Shown piece by piece: positions 1 through 9,331 of a stretch of DNA of 36,296 bases. Source of the DNA: a virus. A model generated the notes under the pieces. It searched no databases and had not been told where the DNA came from. It was given only the letters and a program-made list of their open reading frames with translations. The translations under genes and the position numbers were made by a program. Location of the stretch: IMG/VR virus record IMGVR_UViG_3300048118_000009, positions 1 through 36,296 of that record; one strand, given 5' to 3'. Every line of letters begins with the position of its first letter. Position 1 is the first letter of the stretch.

Positions 1-3000
1 ACAAAGCCAAAGAAGTAATACTAAAATAGAACAGATCACGAGAATAGAAGTCATAGTCAGTCCCTAACACAGCGCCTTTGTTCAACACGTTAGCATCGTA
101 GTTAATTGCTACACCGTCTGACGAAGGTACTGTAGAACCCGATGTCATGTTGAAGACTATAGCTAGATCAAGATCGTCACCAAGAGCTATGTGGTTCGGG
201 TCTGTTACTGCGTCTAGTTGAGTCTTGTCCATTTGGTTTATGTAAGATGGTGCTGCATATTGAAATACGTCAGTAGTATCGCCAACAATGTAAAAATTAG
301 CGCCTGAATTAGCAAAAGCAAAACCTCTTGGAGTAGTTTCTTGAGAAGCAACACTAAAACTTATAGTGCTGTAACTAGCCGTAGATAAATCCCAAGCAGT
401 AGACAAGTTGTATTGATGTACAGAGTCTGAGTTAAAGCCAAGAACATACATTTCTGTTCCATCATTATTAAACTGAATACTAGCAGGTGTTGATTCTTGA
501 GACGTAACGCTAAAACTTACAGAGTCATAACTAGCCGTAGATACATCCCAAGCAGTAGATAATGTGTATTGATATACCGTGTCGTTAGTTAAACCAAGCA
601 TATACATTTTTGTTCCGTCTGATTTGAATGCAATATCATACGGATTAGTATCTTGACTGCTTACAGAAAAACTTACACTGTCATAAGAAGCTGTAGACAA
701 ATCCCAAGCAGTAGAACACGAGTAGGCATAAACGCTATCTGCGTCTCCTGTTACAACATAAAACTTTAATCCATCATCTCTAAAGTACAATCCATTTACG
801 TTGTTATCTTGCAAAGTAAACGACACTGAGTCATAAGAACCTGTAGTTATATCAAATGGCGTTGACATAGAGTATTGATACAGAGCCTGTGGAGTTCCGT
901 TGTGTAAAACATAAAACTTAGTTCCGTCCGACTTTACCGCTATGTCTGCATAAAAAACACCAAGAGGAGGGCTGTAGCTTTTGCTTGAGTAACTAGCATT
1001 CGCTAAATTATAACCCGCAGCAGCACCCTCCATAGCCTCAGCCAACGTAGCTAACTCTGTATTCGTAGCGCCGTTTACCCAAGTCTCTGAAGCGTATGTA
1101 CCGTTAGAGTTGTACTGCCAAGTCCCTGCGTTGTTCCTGACAATATCTCTCTCGCCATCAGTGTTATCAATGACAGTCCAAGTAGTACGGTCGTCTGTGG
1201 AGATAGCGTAGTAGACTTCACCGTCACCTGCGTTTTGGTCAGCCGTCATAGAGTTGATGTCTGTCCAGTAGGTAGAGTCTATTGACTGTGTGGTGTGTAC
1301 TGGTTGGTAGCCTGTTGGGATGTTATAAGAGCCTACTAAGTATTCTGTTACTCCAGAAAAGCCAGCAATAAACATCTTAGTGCCATCATTGTTAAAAGTT
1401 ATATCAAGTGGAATTGTTTCTTGAGATGCCACAGAAAAAGACTGAGCGTAAGATGCGGTTAAAACATCAAAACCTGTAGACAATGTATACTCATACACTG
1501 CATCTCCATTAAAGCCCACAATATACATCTTAGTTCCATCATTATTGAATGTTACTCCTGCTGGATTTGAGTCTTGAGTAATATTTATATCTTGTTGCGA
1601 CCCAGCGGTAGAAACGTCAAAGGCGGTAGATAATGTGTATTGATATAGCTTATTTGTCCCGTCACCACTAAAGTACATCTTTGTGCCATCATTGTTGAAT
1701 GCTATGCCATACGGTGTTCCTTCTATGCCTCCCACATAAAAATTTTGAGAGTAACTAGCGGTAGAAATATTAAATGCAGTAGATAATGTGTACTCATTGA
1801 TGTCATCTCCCACATTCCCACTAAGGTACATCTTAGTGCCATCATTATTAAAAGTAAGTCCTCTAGGTGCAGTATCTTGAGAAGCCACACTAAAACTTAC
1901 AGAGTCATAAGAGGCTGTTGAAGTATCAAACGCAGTAGACAATGTATATTGATATATTGCATCAGTATTTTGCCCAAGAACAAACATCTTTGTGCCGTCA
2001 GTGTTAAATGCTATTCCTGTCGGATTTGATTCTTGAGAAGAAGTTGAAAAACTTTGAGAATAAGAGGAGGTAGAAATATCAAACTTGTTAGTAACAACCC
2101 CACTAAGCTCCAAATCCCCATCCGCAGCATTATAGACAACACCGTACATCTCCCAAGAACCTGACGCGACCTGAGCGTATGATGTAGGCGCTGTAGTTTC
2201 TACATAGCTACCGTCTGTGGCTGTTAAGACAAACGCGCCACTGTTGGCTTCGATGGTCTTGCCTACGTCTGCTGAGGCGAATGAGCCTGTGCCGAGTTGT
2301 AGTGTAGAAGGAATAGTATATTCGTAAATGTTGTCAGCAGTATTTTCTATAATATAAAACTTTGATAAATCAGGATTACCCGTAATTCCTAATGGCACAG
2401 TTGCCTGAGACGCGACACTAAAACTTAATGAGCTATAAGAAGCTGTTGTAATATCAAACCCAGTTGATAAATTATATTGATAAACTGTGTCGTTATTTAT
2501 TCCTACAGTTATCATTCTAGTGCCGTCTGAATTAAACTGCATACCTCTTGTGGATGTTTCTTGACTTACACTGAAGCTGTTAGAAGTATAGCTTGCAGTT
2601 GATAAATCAAAACCAGTTGTTAAAGCATATTCATAAACAGTATTATTGGTTCTTCCAACCATAAACATTTTAGTGCCATCAGTATTGAAAGCTAGATCCT
2701 GCGGAAATGTGTCTTGCGCTGTTACGGAAAAACTTTGAGAATAAGTCGCTGTTGAAACATTATAAGCTGTAGTTAAATTGTATTCGTAAACAGTATCAGT
2801 AGCACCACCCATTAAGAACATTTTTGTACCATTAGAATTAAATTCTATAGCCAATGGTTGAGTGTCTTGGCTACTTACAAGTAAACTAATACTAGCGTAA
2901 GAAGCAGTAGATATAGAATATGGAGTGGTTAAGTTGTACTGATAAATAGTTGCAGCGTTTTGACCAACCATATACAAAATAGTGCCGTCATTATTAAAAG

Positions 3001-3397
3001 ATACGCCTTGCGGCGTTCCGTCTTGACCGCCTACATAAAAAGAAGAGCTTGAACTAGCCTCATTAACTCCACCTACAACCCAATCCAAAGTAGTCGCATA
3101 AGCACTATCAAGTCTCGTGTAATTCTCTGTAGTCGAATTAACATCCCAAGAGTTATTAGTCACGCCTGACTGTGGTACTTCTTTAGTCACAGAAACGACA
3201 GGCGCAAGCACAGAGCTAGTCAGTGAGATTGAAGCTGACTCGCCGTTTGTGAAGGTCTTGGTTAGTGTGCCACTGGTGACAGAAATGTTATCTAGCGCAG
3301 TGTCCAGTGTATTAAGCTGTGTCTGCACATTAGAGGTAACAGTGTCAATGTAGTTAATCGTTGCCGCGCTATCGGCTATGTCTCGTGACTTGCTCAT
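1..3397 (-). CDS. Large tail protein with three groups of five propeller-like repeats (runs off left edge)
   Basis: Starts MSKSRDIADSAATIN at 3397, right after the stop of the upstream 98-residue gene, and stays open to the left edge. Joined across the circular junction to 36093-36296 it would be about 1140 residues. The N-terminal part resembles coiled or linker regions of environmental tail fibres (motif SNVQTQL). The rest is built from about 15 degenerate units of roughly 53 residues with a core like GIxFNxDGTKMYxxG followed by DxVYQYTLSTAFDxSTASY. This looks like NHL/WD-type beta-propeller blades. The units fall into three blocks of five, separated by non-repeat inserts. Role inferred: distal tail or receptor-binding protein in the adhesion cluster next to the fibre gene. 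The last 15 residues at the left edge differ from the right-end copy. Alternative: a host-surface glycan-binding or baseplate-like decoration. Confidence 0.85.
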   Translation of the reverse strand, partial: MSKSRDIADSAATINYIDTVTSNVQTQLNTLDTALDNISVTSGTLTKTFTNGESASISLTSSVLAPVVSVTKEVPQSGVTNNSWDVNSTTENYTRLDSAYATTLDWVVGGVNEASSSSSFYVGGQDGTPQGVSFNNDGTILYMVGQNAATIYQYNLTTPYSISTASYASISLLVSSQDTQPLAIEFNSNGTKMFLMGGATDTVYEYNLTTAYNVSTATYSQSFSVTAQDTFPQDLAFNTDGTKMFMVGRTNNTVYEYALTTGFDLSTASYTSNSFSVSQETSTRGMQFNSDGTRMITVGINNDTVYQYNLSTGFDITTASYSSLSFSVASQATVPLGITGNPDLSKFYIIENTADNIYEYTIPSTLQLGTGSFASADVGKTIEANSGAFVLTATDGSYVETTAPTSYAQVASGSWEMYGVVYNAADGDLELSGVVTNKFDISTSSYSQSFSTSSQESNPTGIAFNTDGTKMFVLGQNTDAIYQYTLSTAFDTSTASYDSVSFSVASQDTAPRGLTFNNDGTKMYLSGNVGDDINEYTLSTAFNISTASYSQNFYVGGIEGTPYGIAFNNDGTKMYFSGDGTNKLYQYTLSTAFDVSTAGSQQDINITQDSNPAGVTFNNDGTKMYIVGFNGDAVYEYTLSTGFDVLTASYAQSFSVASQETIPLDITFNNDGTKMFIAGFSGVTEYLVGSYNIPTGYQPVHTTQSIDSTYWTDINSMTADQNAGDGEVYYAISTDDRTTWTVIDNTDGERDIVRNNAGTWQYNSNGTYASETWVNGATNTELATLAEAMEGAAAGYNLANASYSSKSYSPPLGVFYADIAVKSDGTKFYVLHNGTPQALYQYSMSTPFDITTGSYDSVSFTLQDNNVNGLYFRDDGLKFYVVTGDADSVYAYSCSTAWDLSTASYDSVSFSVSSQDTNPYDIAFKSDGTKMYMLGLTNDTVYQYTLSTAWDVSTASYDSVSFSVTSQESTPASIQFNNDGTEMYVLGFNSDSVHQYNLSTAWDLSTASYSTISFSVASQETTPRGFAFANSGANFYIVGDTTDVFQYAAPSYINQMDKTQLDAVTDPNHIALGDDLDLAIVFNMTSGSTVPSSDGVAINYDANVLNKGAVLGTDYDFYSRDLFYFSITSLAL
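47..178. repeat. Terminal redundancy, left copy
   Basis: Positions 47-178 match 36165-36296 with three mismatches (62, 68, 74). From 75/36193 onward the match is exact for 104 bp and ends at the right edge. Left of 47 the two copies diverge in DNA, yet their translations still align weakly (ITSLA against ITALA). This is the signature of a circular or circularly permuted genome whose overlap falls in a variable tail gene, with two alleles in the source population. A unit genome of about 36,118 bp is implied. Confidence 0.8.
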
Positions 3398-3399
3398 CG

Positions 3400-3696
3400 T
3401 TATACCTCTGGTTCTGTAGGCCAAGTAACTTCGTTAGGAAAGCCTGCTTGACTTGGAATGTCTCTTAATGCTTGGCGGTAGACTGTCCATACTGCTTTAT
3501 CTACTGGCGCATCTGCTACTTGCGTCCAATCTGACTCTGTTAGTTTAGCGTCTCGCTCTTTGCGAATCTCAGCAGCAGATCGGTCATATGCACCTGCTGC
3601 CCACGCTGCTTCTTTTGCATCTATCGCAGATTGCTCTTCTTCAGTTAGAGGAATCTCAGTAATTATATTTGTATTCACATCCAATATTTTTTTCAT
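3400..3696 (-). CDS. Tail fibre assembly / chaperone-like protein
   Basis: 98 residues. The C-terminal half has the pattern RDAKLTESDWTQVADAP then YRQALRDIPSQ, GFPNEVTWP. This resembles the small proteins found beside fibre genes in many tailed phages (tail fibre assembly / XkdW-like, with the recurrent DWTQ...YRQALRD...P..FP..V.WP signature). The charged N-terminus (LTEEEQSAIDAKEAAW) is probably helical. It sits between the fibre gene and the propeller gene, as expected for a chaperone or linker of adhesion proteins. The family assignment is by motif memory; the chaperone role is inferred from position. Confidence 0.7.
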   Translation of the reverse strand: MKKILDVNTNIITEIPLTEEEQSAIDAKEAAWAAGAYDRSAAEIRKERDAKLTESDWTQVADAPVDKAVWTVYRQALRDIPSQAGFPNEVTWPTEPEV

Positions 3697-3704
3697 AACA
3701 AATC

Positions 3705-6209
3705 CTAAAAGTAAGACAAACCAATTTTTCCAGTGTCAAAGTTTCCCTGTTCATTTACGACTTTCAGTTTCGTTAATTCCGCGCCTAAATCAACGCCTCC
3801 TGAACAAATATGAAATTCACCATAATCATAGTCGGTAATATTAGAACTTAATGACCAATAATTACTAGAAGTCTTTGTTAATATAATCATTCCGTTTCTA
3901 GCACTTGATGCAGTATTCAAATCAAGTCCAAGCGTAAATGCTGAGCCTTTATCATCTTGCGCCCAAGTTCCTGCTCTGTATTTCATTGCCATAGATTTAT
4001 ATCCGCTAGTTTTATAAGCAGAGCTTGTGCCAAGTGTTACAGTAATTTCGGTTGCGCTACTATCTCCTGTGTTTTGTAAAGCAAGAAAAATTACACTGAC
4101 TCCAGAAGGAATTCCTGTAAATTCCGCAGTTGTTGCTGAAGCTACATCTATAGATGATAAAATAGTAAATCCTGCCGCAACATCATCCCATGAAGCAATT
4201 GTTCCATTGGTTGTTAGATATTTGCCATCATTGCCTGTCTGACTTGGCAGAGCGTCAATGTTGTCTATCTGTGTTTGAATGTTAGAAGTAACGCCATCAA
4301 CATAGTTCAGCTCAGTAGAAGTAGCAGTAACGCCAAGATCGGTCAGATCATCGGGCTTTGCATCTATCTGAGTTTGGATGTTGGAAGTAACACCGTCTGT
4401 GTAGTTTAACTCTGTAGCCGTAGCTGTAAGACCAAGGTTTATCAGAGCTGTGGCTGCGTTATCAAGATCAGACAGGTTATTAGACTGCTGTGTGTATCTA
4501 GCGTCACTCTGTGCCTGTGTGTAGACATCAGCAACATTGAACGCACCGTAAGCAATGATAGAGACGTTATCGCCTGTGGTAGCGCCTGTAGCCAAGATGA
4601 TCGTAGCGCCGTCTGTGGCTGTGAAGTCTGTAGTAGGGATTAGCTTAGAGCCGTTCAGGTAGACATCAACAAAGCCCACATCGTAAGTGGCTGAGAAGTT
4701 GGTCTGACCTGACGTAGCGACATACTCTTGACGCTCTGCTGTACCGTTTACTGCACTACCTGCTGCTGCCCACGATGAGCCTGAGTACACAAACATCGTG
4801 TCCGAGACAGTGTTGAAATATAAAGCACCTGCTTGCAGTGGGTTGCCTTGATTATCTACCGTAGGAGCCGTGGATTTAGCGCCAAGATAAAGCTCCTCAA
4901 ACTCTTCCAGAGCTGCTTCTGCTCCGGTTTCCGCTGTGGCTGCGTCTGTAGCTGAACTAGCCGCCGCAGTTGCGCTTCCCGCTGCCGCTGTAGCGCTTCC
5001 CGCTGCCGCAGTTGCACTTCCCGCCGATGCAGTTGCACTTGACGCACTCGCTGCCGCCGAGGCCGCGCTATCCGATGCCTCTGAGGTACTGGTCGCAGCG
5101 CTTGCCGCACTAGAACTAGCAGAAGCCGCCGAAGCATTTTCGCTGACCAAGGCCGCTGCTGCCGAAGCCGCTGCCGCGCTTTCGCTACCGCTAGCCCCAG
5201 AGGCACTAGAGGCCGCTGCCGCAGCACTCGCCGCACTATTCGTCTCAGATGTTGCCGCAGCATTTTGGCTTGCTAAGGCCGCTGCCGCCGAAGTAGCACT
5301 CTCGCTGGCGCTAGTTGCCGATGATGCAGCACTTGCCGCGCTATTGGTTTCGGCTGTCTCGGCATTGGTTTCCGCAGTCTCTGCCGCTGCCTGAGCTGCT
5401 TCCGCTGCCACCTGAGCTGTCTCGGCATTAGTCTCTGCAAGTTCGGCTGCATTCTCGCTGACCAAGGCCGCTGCCGCACTCGCCGCTGCTGCCGTAGCAC
5501 TTGCCGCTGCCGCTGCACTTGTACCCACCCAATAAGCAGGCGACGTAGCAGGATCGTTACCAGTGTTAGAGTTTTGCAGAGACGTATAGAGAATGCCGTC
5601 AGTACCGACAGCGTTTTGATCCTCTGCATAAGTCGCTGTGGCAAGCCATGCAAAACTTAGCAATACCCAGTAATTAGGCTGAGTAGAGGGGTTCTGGTTT
5701 AGGTTAGAGTTTTGTAGGGATTGGTACTGCTCGCCGCCGTAAGTCACCAGCGCGCCAACCTGATAAGTTATGCCCTGATTCCATTCTACGGAATAAAGCA
5801 AGGTCCAGTAGCCCGTGGTAGTCACTGGATTGTTGTTCTGATTACCGTTAATCAGTGAGCGGTAAAATGTTCCGTCCGAACCTAGAACCACATCAGTGGC
5901 GCTGTAGATCTTGGTGGCTACCCACTGGTCGCCAAAGTCCGTATCTGTTTCGCCTACAGGATCTCGGACCGCAATTTGCACATCGGAATTGTTAGCAAGG
6001 ATGCACTTAGCAACACCGTCAAAGAAGATGTTGGGCTGGCGACCGGCAGCAGACAGTAGAACGGGATTAGTGTTCGGGATAGAGTTATTGATATCCGCAA
6101 AAGTAGTCTTAGGAGTCGTAGTGCCAGACTCATAAAAGTAAAGCTTACCCTCTACCAAAGGTTCGCCAGCGTTGTCTAGGTATTGGTCAAAATCGCCGAA
6201 ACGTGCCAT
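3705..6209 (-). CDS. Tail fibre/spike with head-binding N-terminus and Ala/Ser-rich shaft
   Basis: 834 residues. Residues 1-100 (MARFGDFDQYLDNAGEPL, GKLYFYESGTTTPKT, AGRQPNIFF) look like a podoviral fibre head-binding domain. Residues about 100-230 hold three tandem modules with a repeated YxSLQNSNxNxNPxTxPxYWV core, resembling CBM5/12 chitin-binding-type folds. About 230-430 is an Ala/Ser repeat shaft with blocks such as ASAAAALVSENAA, probably a trimeric coiled coil. Then comes a linker (ALYFNTVSDTMFVYSGSSW), two copies of TELNYxDGVTSNIQTQID and a C-terminal beta-rich domain. It is the first gene of the adhesion cluster after the ejection proteins. Function: host recognition (family knowledge plus position). 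The shaft makes long open frames on both strands that are not genes. Confidence 0.85.
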   Translation of the reverse strand: MARFGDFDQYLDNAGEPLVEGKLYFYESGTTTPKTTFADINNSIPNTNPVLLSAAGRQPNIFFDGVAKCILANNSDVQIAVRDPVGETDTDFGDQWVATKIYSATDVVLGSDGTFYRSLINGNQNNNPVTTTGYWTLLYSVEWNQGITYQVGALVTYGGEQYQSLQNSNLNQNPSTQPNYWVLLSFAWLATATYAEDQNAVGTDGILYTSLQNSNTGNDPATSPAYWVGTSAAAAASATAAAASAAAALVSENAAELAETNAETAQVAAEAAQAAAETAETNAETAETNSAASAASSATSASESATSAAAALASQNAAATSETNSAASAAAAASSASGASGSESAAAASAAAALVSENASAASASSSAASAATSTSEASDSAASAAASASSATASAGSATAAAGSATAAAGSATAAASSATDAATAETGAEAALEEFEELYLGAKSTAPTVDNQGNPLQAGALYFNTVSDTMFVYSGSSWAAAGSAVNGTAERQEYVATSGQTNFSATYDVGFVDVYLNGSKLIPTTDFTATDGATIILATGATTGDNVSIIAYGAFNVADVYTQAQSDARYTQQSNNLSDLDNAATALINLGLTATATELNYTDGVTSNIQTQIDAKPDDLTDLGVTATSTELNYVDGVTSNIQTQIDNIDALPSQTGNDGKYLTTNGTIASWDDVAAGFTILSSIDVASATTAEFTGIPSGVSVIFLALQNTGDSSATEITVTLGTSSAYKTSGYKSMAMKYRAGTWAQDDKGSAFTLGLDLNTASSARNGMIILTKTSSNYWSLSSNITDYDYGEFHICSGGVDLGAELTKLKVVNEQGNFDTGKIGLSYF

Positions 6210-6225
6210 TGTAGTTTCCTATAAT

Positions 6226-8034
6226 CTAATTTGAGGGCTCAAAGCTTTTGAGAAGATTTTCCATTGCCTCAAATTGCTTTTCTTGATTAACGCCTCGGAG
6301 CTTATTTGCTGCTGCTCGCGCCGTTGCGCTGACGAATTGGCTCGGGCTTGTAGGAGCTGTCGCTACTGCTTCTCCAAACACCCCTGCCAAACTTGTATCA
6401 GCCTTAGTTCCGAACACCCTATCCATATCTATTGTAAATGCTGTTTGGCTAATCACGTCGTCATCAAAGGGTAAGCCGTATTTTTCAGAAAGCGCTTCCA
6501 TGTCATCTAACGACTGCAACAATTTTGTGCGCCTTTGAGTGTTTGAGCTAAGCCCTCTGAGTGTGGTTCCTACCGCTGACCCTGCATACTTGCTATCTAA
6601 ATCTATACCTCTGCCTACTGCGCCTCGAAATTCATCCATGGCTTCAATAGTTTCAGCATAGGTCGTATTTAGCCTGTCGTATTCTGGAAAACGATTATCT
6701 AGTAATTGATCTAGTTCAGCACGAAGCTGTTTTACTACTGATTCAGATTTTCCAGAAAGCCCTTGTTGCACTTTGCCATAGCCGACCTGCTCGTCAATAA
6801 ATCTTTTAAAGTTATGAACTTCTGCCGCCGTCATATCTCGAGGGCTCGCCATTCTTTCAACGACTCTGCTTAAAAATCCTTCTAGATCTTTTAGTCCAGT
6901 AATCGTAGCTTTACTGAAGTCAAGCGTAAAATCGTCGTTTATCTTGATTCCCATGTCTTCTAGGTTATTCTTGAAATTGTTTACAGGGCCGCTAAATTCA
7001 ACGTATTCATTCGTCATGTTCTTTTTAGCGTAATTGTCTATTTGAGAGCCTACTTGCGTATTCTTCCTTTTCATTAAATTGTAGCGTTTCATCATAGAGC
7101 CGCCTACAACATCAGTGCTTCGCTTTAATAATCTGTAACGAGTATTTTCACCAGCCTCTTTCAATATTTTAAGAGACTCAAGCATATCTTTTCGATCCGC
7201 CGGATTAGTTTCGCGGATCATTGCTATAGTGCCCTCATCAAAACCTTGCTTAATAGCAGCTTGCTGAGCTGGGTTCTTAACCGCTCTAGTAGGCACTGCC
7301 GGCTTAGGCAGAGGCCCTCTCTCGCTAACAACGGTAGGCTCTGCGCCTTCAACCTGCTCTAAGCGATAAGGGGCTGTTACATTCCGTGTAGCTGTTGATT
7401 CACCGCCCTCAATAAGCTGCCTAGCTTCTCTAGCCTTAGTGGGCTCGTAAGTTCGTGCGTAGCGACCAGCGCTTTGCTTCCCAAGGCCGCCAAGGCCAGT
7501 AGCGCCAGAAATATTGACGACTGCTTCAATGTTGCGAGCTGCTCGCGGGTTCTCTTGTGAGAACTGGTCCCATGCCTCACCGCCGGCTGCTATGGCTTCT
7601 TTTCCTGCCTGCATCAAAGGCTGATCAAAGAAAATGCCGAGCTGATTCATTACCTCATCTTCAATAACGTCAGGGGTCATCCTAGAGACCCCTTCACCAA
7701 TGAGACCTACGCCTTTACCTATTAGGTCGCCAAGACTAGCGAAGCCTTGGCCATAAGCCTGCGTTACACCTTCTGAAACAGATTGATCGCCTTTCAGAGT
7801 AGATGCGAATATTTCGTTTGCCTTCTGAGCTCGAGTAGATTCGCCGCCGAGAGCATCAAAGCCAGCTTGAGTTGCGCTAAGCGCTGCTTGAGCGCCAAGA
7901 CCAATAGGCTCAGAGACAGGCTGAGAAATACCTAGCATCTCTTTTACTTTAGCTTTAATGACATCCTCAGGAGTCCCCAAAGGAAACTCTGCAATGCTGC
8001 CGTCGGGGAGATCTACTTCAATAAACTCATCCAT
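6226..8034 (-). CDS. Internal virion / DNA-ejection protein (602 aa)
   Basis: The N-terminus (FIEVDLPDGSIAEFPLGTPEDVIKAKV) is a short motif common at the start of phage internal-virion proteins. A glycine-rich amphipathic region (about 80-130, including LIGKGVGLIGEGVSRM) could insert in membrane. Residues 280-480 are helical and charged (KDMLESLKILKEAGENTRYRLLKR). It sits at the end of the head/ejection cluster, where P22 has its ejection proteins (gp7, gp20, gp16). I see no enzymatic motif. The ejection role rests on synteny and composition, not on recognisable homology. Its ATG overlaps the stop of the upstream gene by one base. Confidence 0.6.
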   Translation of the reverse strand: MDEFIEVDLPDGSIAEFPLGTPEDVIKAKVKEMLGISQPVSEPIGLGAQAALSATQAGFDALGGESTRAQKANEIFASTLKGDQSVSEGVTQAYGQGFASLGDLIGKGVGLIGEGVSRMTPDVIEDEVMNQLGIFFDQPLMQAGKEAIAAGGEAWDQFSQENPRAARNIEAVVNISGATGLGGLGKQSAGRYARTYEPTKAREARQLIEGGESTATRNVTAPYRLEQVEGAEPTVVSERGPLPKPAVPTRAVKNPAQQAAIKQGFDEGTIAMIRETNPADRKDMLESLKILKEAGENTRYRLLKRSTDVVGGSMMKRYNLMKRKNTQVGSQIDNYAKKNMTNEYVEFSGPVNNFKNNLEDMGIKINDDFTLDFSKATITGLKDLEGFLSRVVERMASPRDMTAAEVHNFKRFIDEQVGYGKVQQGLSGKSESVVKQLRAELDQLLDNRFPEYDRLNTTYAETIEAMDEFRGAVGRGIDLDSKYAGSAVGTTLRGLSSNTQRRTKLLQSLDDMEALSEKYGLPFDDDVISQTAFTIDMDRVFGTKADTSLAGVFGEAVATAPTSPSQFVSATARAAANKLRGVNQEKQFEAMENLLKSFEPSN

Positions 8035-9320
8035 TAATTATTTTCCTCAAGCTCACCCGTTTCAGGGTTAAACTTAAATCTCCTCGGTGTTGCCGGCTGT
8101 GGAGTAGGCTCCCCGCCACCGCCTTCTGGCCGCGCTCCTGCTGGGTCCACATTTTCTGTGTCCCCACCTGCTGCCTCAAATTGCTGGGCAAGATAGCCGT
8201 CAATCGCACTTAAAGACCGAGTATCTTGATTTGCTCTTGCCTCTACCCGCCCGCGCTGGACAGCAAGATCAAGTTTATCAATAAGGTCATCGAGAAGCCT
8301 CATATTACCCTCGGTACTCATATCCGTATTAGCCTCAATCCTTCCTAATAAGGCGCCTTCTTGATACGTAAAGGCTGCGCCGAATGTTGGCCTTAACTGG
8401 CTTAGTACGCTCTTTTGTAGTTCGTAAATTAACTTGGACTCATCGGCAGACGTAATACCAAGACGTTGCTTAAACGCAAGCATTGCCCCCTTCATGCCAC
8501 CCGTGCCCACGTTTTCCAAAATTTTGCGAGCTTCCATAAGCTGAGGCATTCTTTGCGCTGCGTCTATGCCATCGTTTATTGCTGTTTGCGCCCTACCTTC
8601 TTGGGCTCCCCCTCTTTCTCTAGCCATTGCAATATCTGTCTCGTAGATAACGCCAGACTTATTTGCATCATCTAAGGCTTTAGCCCTTCTTTGTGGATCG
8701 GTAATCACTCGCCCAAACTTATCAGTAAGCTCTTGCTGGCCCCCGCGCGTTACGCGAAGCACAGATCCGTTTTTAAATACTTTGGTAGCAGGGGTGCCGG
8801 TCTGCATATCTGAACCGCCACTGGTCCTCATAAACTCTTTAAAACCTTCTGTTCCTTCCTCTAAACCAGAATCACGAGCTCTTAGTCGCAGGGCCTTATA
8901 GGATGCAGGGAGATTTGAATCAGTGCTTATCTGGTTGTAAGCCTTACCAGCGGTAACAGCGTTATTCATCTCAGTCTTAAGACGATCCTTGGCCTCCATG
9001 TCGCCAGCCGCTGCCGCTTGAGCGAGCTGCAAGTAGCGTTTTGTATGACTGGTGTCTACGTTAGGGATCTGGCTAAGTATCTGAAAGCGGTCCTGCATTA
9101 AGCCAAGAACACCGCCAACGTCACCTTGATCCAAGAGATTACTGGCCGCAGATGCGTCCGCAAATAAAGTCTGCTTGCGCTTCTCTGCCGCCTGCTCATC
9201 TTCTAAGCCGCGCTTGCGAGCGATCTCGTCTTCTTGCATCATCTGTTGACGGAACTGCGGGGCTTCACCGCCTACCGCTGCTCCAAGGCCCATCAGAGCT
9301 CTTTCTATGTCGATCGCCAT
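8034..9320 (-). CDS. Probable ejection / internal virion protein (428 aa)
   Basis: Mostly helical, rich in Ala, Gln and Arg (AEKRKQTLFADASAASNLLDQ near the start, KFNPETGELEENN at the C-terminus). A long middle stretch (about 220-390) is predicted coiled or helical by eye. A proline-rich linker (EGGGGEPTPQPATP) precedes the last 20 residues. There is no signal peptide or catalytic motif. It lies between two other large virion proteins with one-base or few-base junctions, so it is co-translated with them. P22 gp16/gp20 position equivalents are the best analogy; the exact counterpart cannot be assigned. Confidence 0.6.
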   Translation of the reverse strand: MAIDIERALMGLGAAVGGEAPQFRQQMMQEDEIARKRGLEDEQAAEKRKQTLFADASAASNLLDQGDVGGVLGLMQDRFQILSQIPNVDTSHTKRYLQLAQAAAAGDMEAKDRLKTEMNNAVTAGKAYNQISTDSNLPASYKALRLRARDSGLEEGTEGFKEFMRTSGGSDMQTGTPATKVFKNGSVLRVTRGGQQELTDKFGRVITDPQRRAKALDDANKSGVIYETDIAMARERGGAQEGRAQTAINDGIDAAQRMPQLMEARKILENVGTGGMKGAMLAFKQRLGITSADESKLIYELQKSVLSQLRPTFGAAFTYQEGALLGRIEANTDMSTEGNMRLLDDLIDKLDLAVQRGRVEARANQDTRSLSAIDGYLAQQFEAAGGDTENVDPAGARPEGGGGEPTPQPATPRRFKFNPETGELEENN

Positions 9321-9331
9321 ATTGACCTCTG

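Noticed and set aside
179-3397. CRISPR or insertion-sequence repeats in the left 3.4 kb
   Set aside because: The repetition is about 160 bp, degenerate and in frame; it encodes propeller-like protein repeats.
4856-5653. Long open frames in other frames and on the plus strand across the fibre shaft
   Set aside because: They result from GC-rich Ala/Ser repeat codons of the fibre gene; their translations are low-complexity Ala/Val/Leu or Arg/Gln strings.
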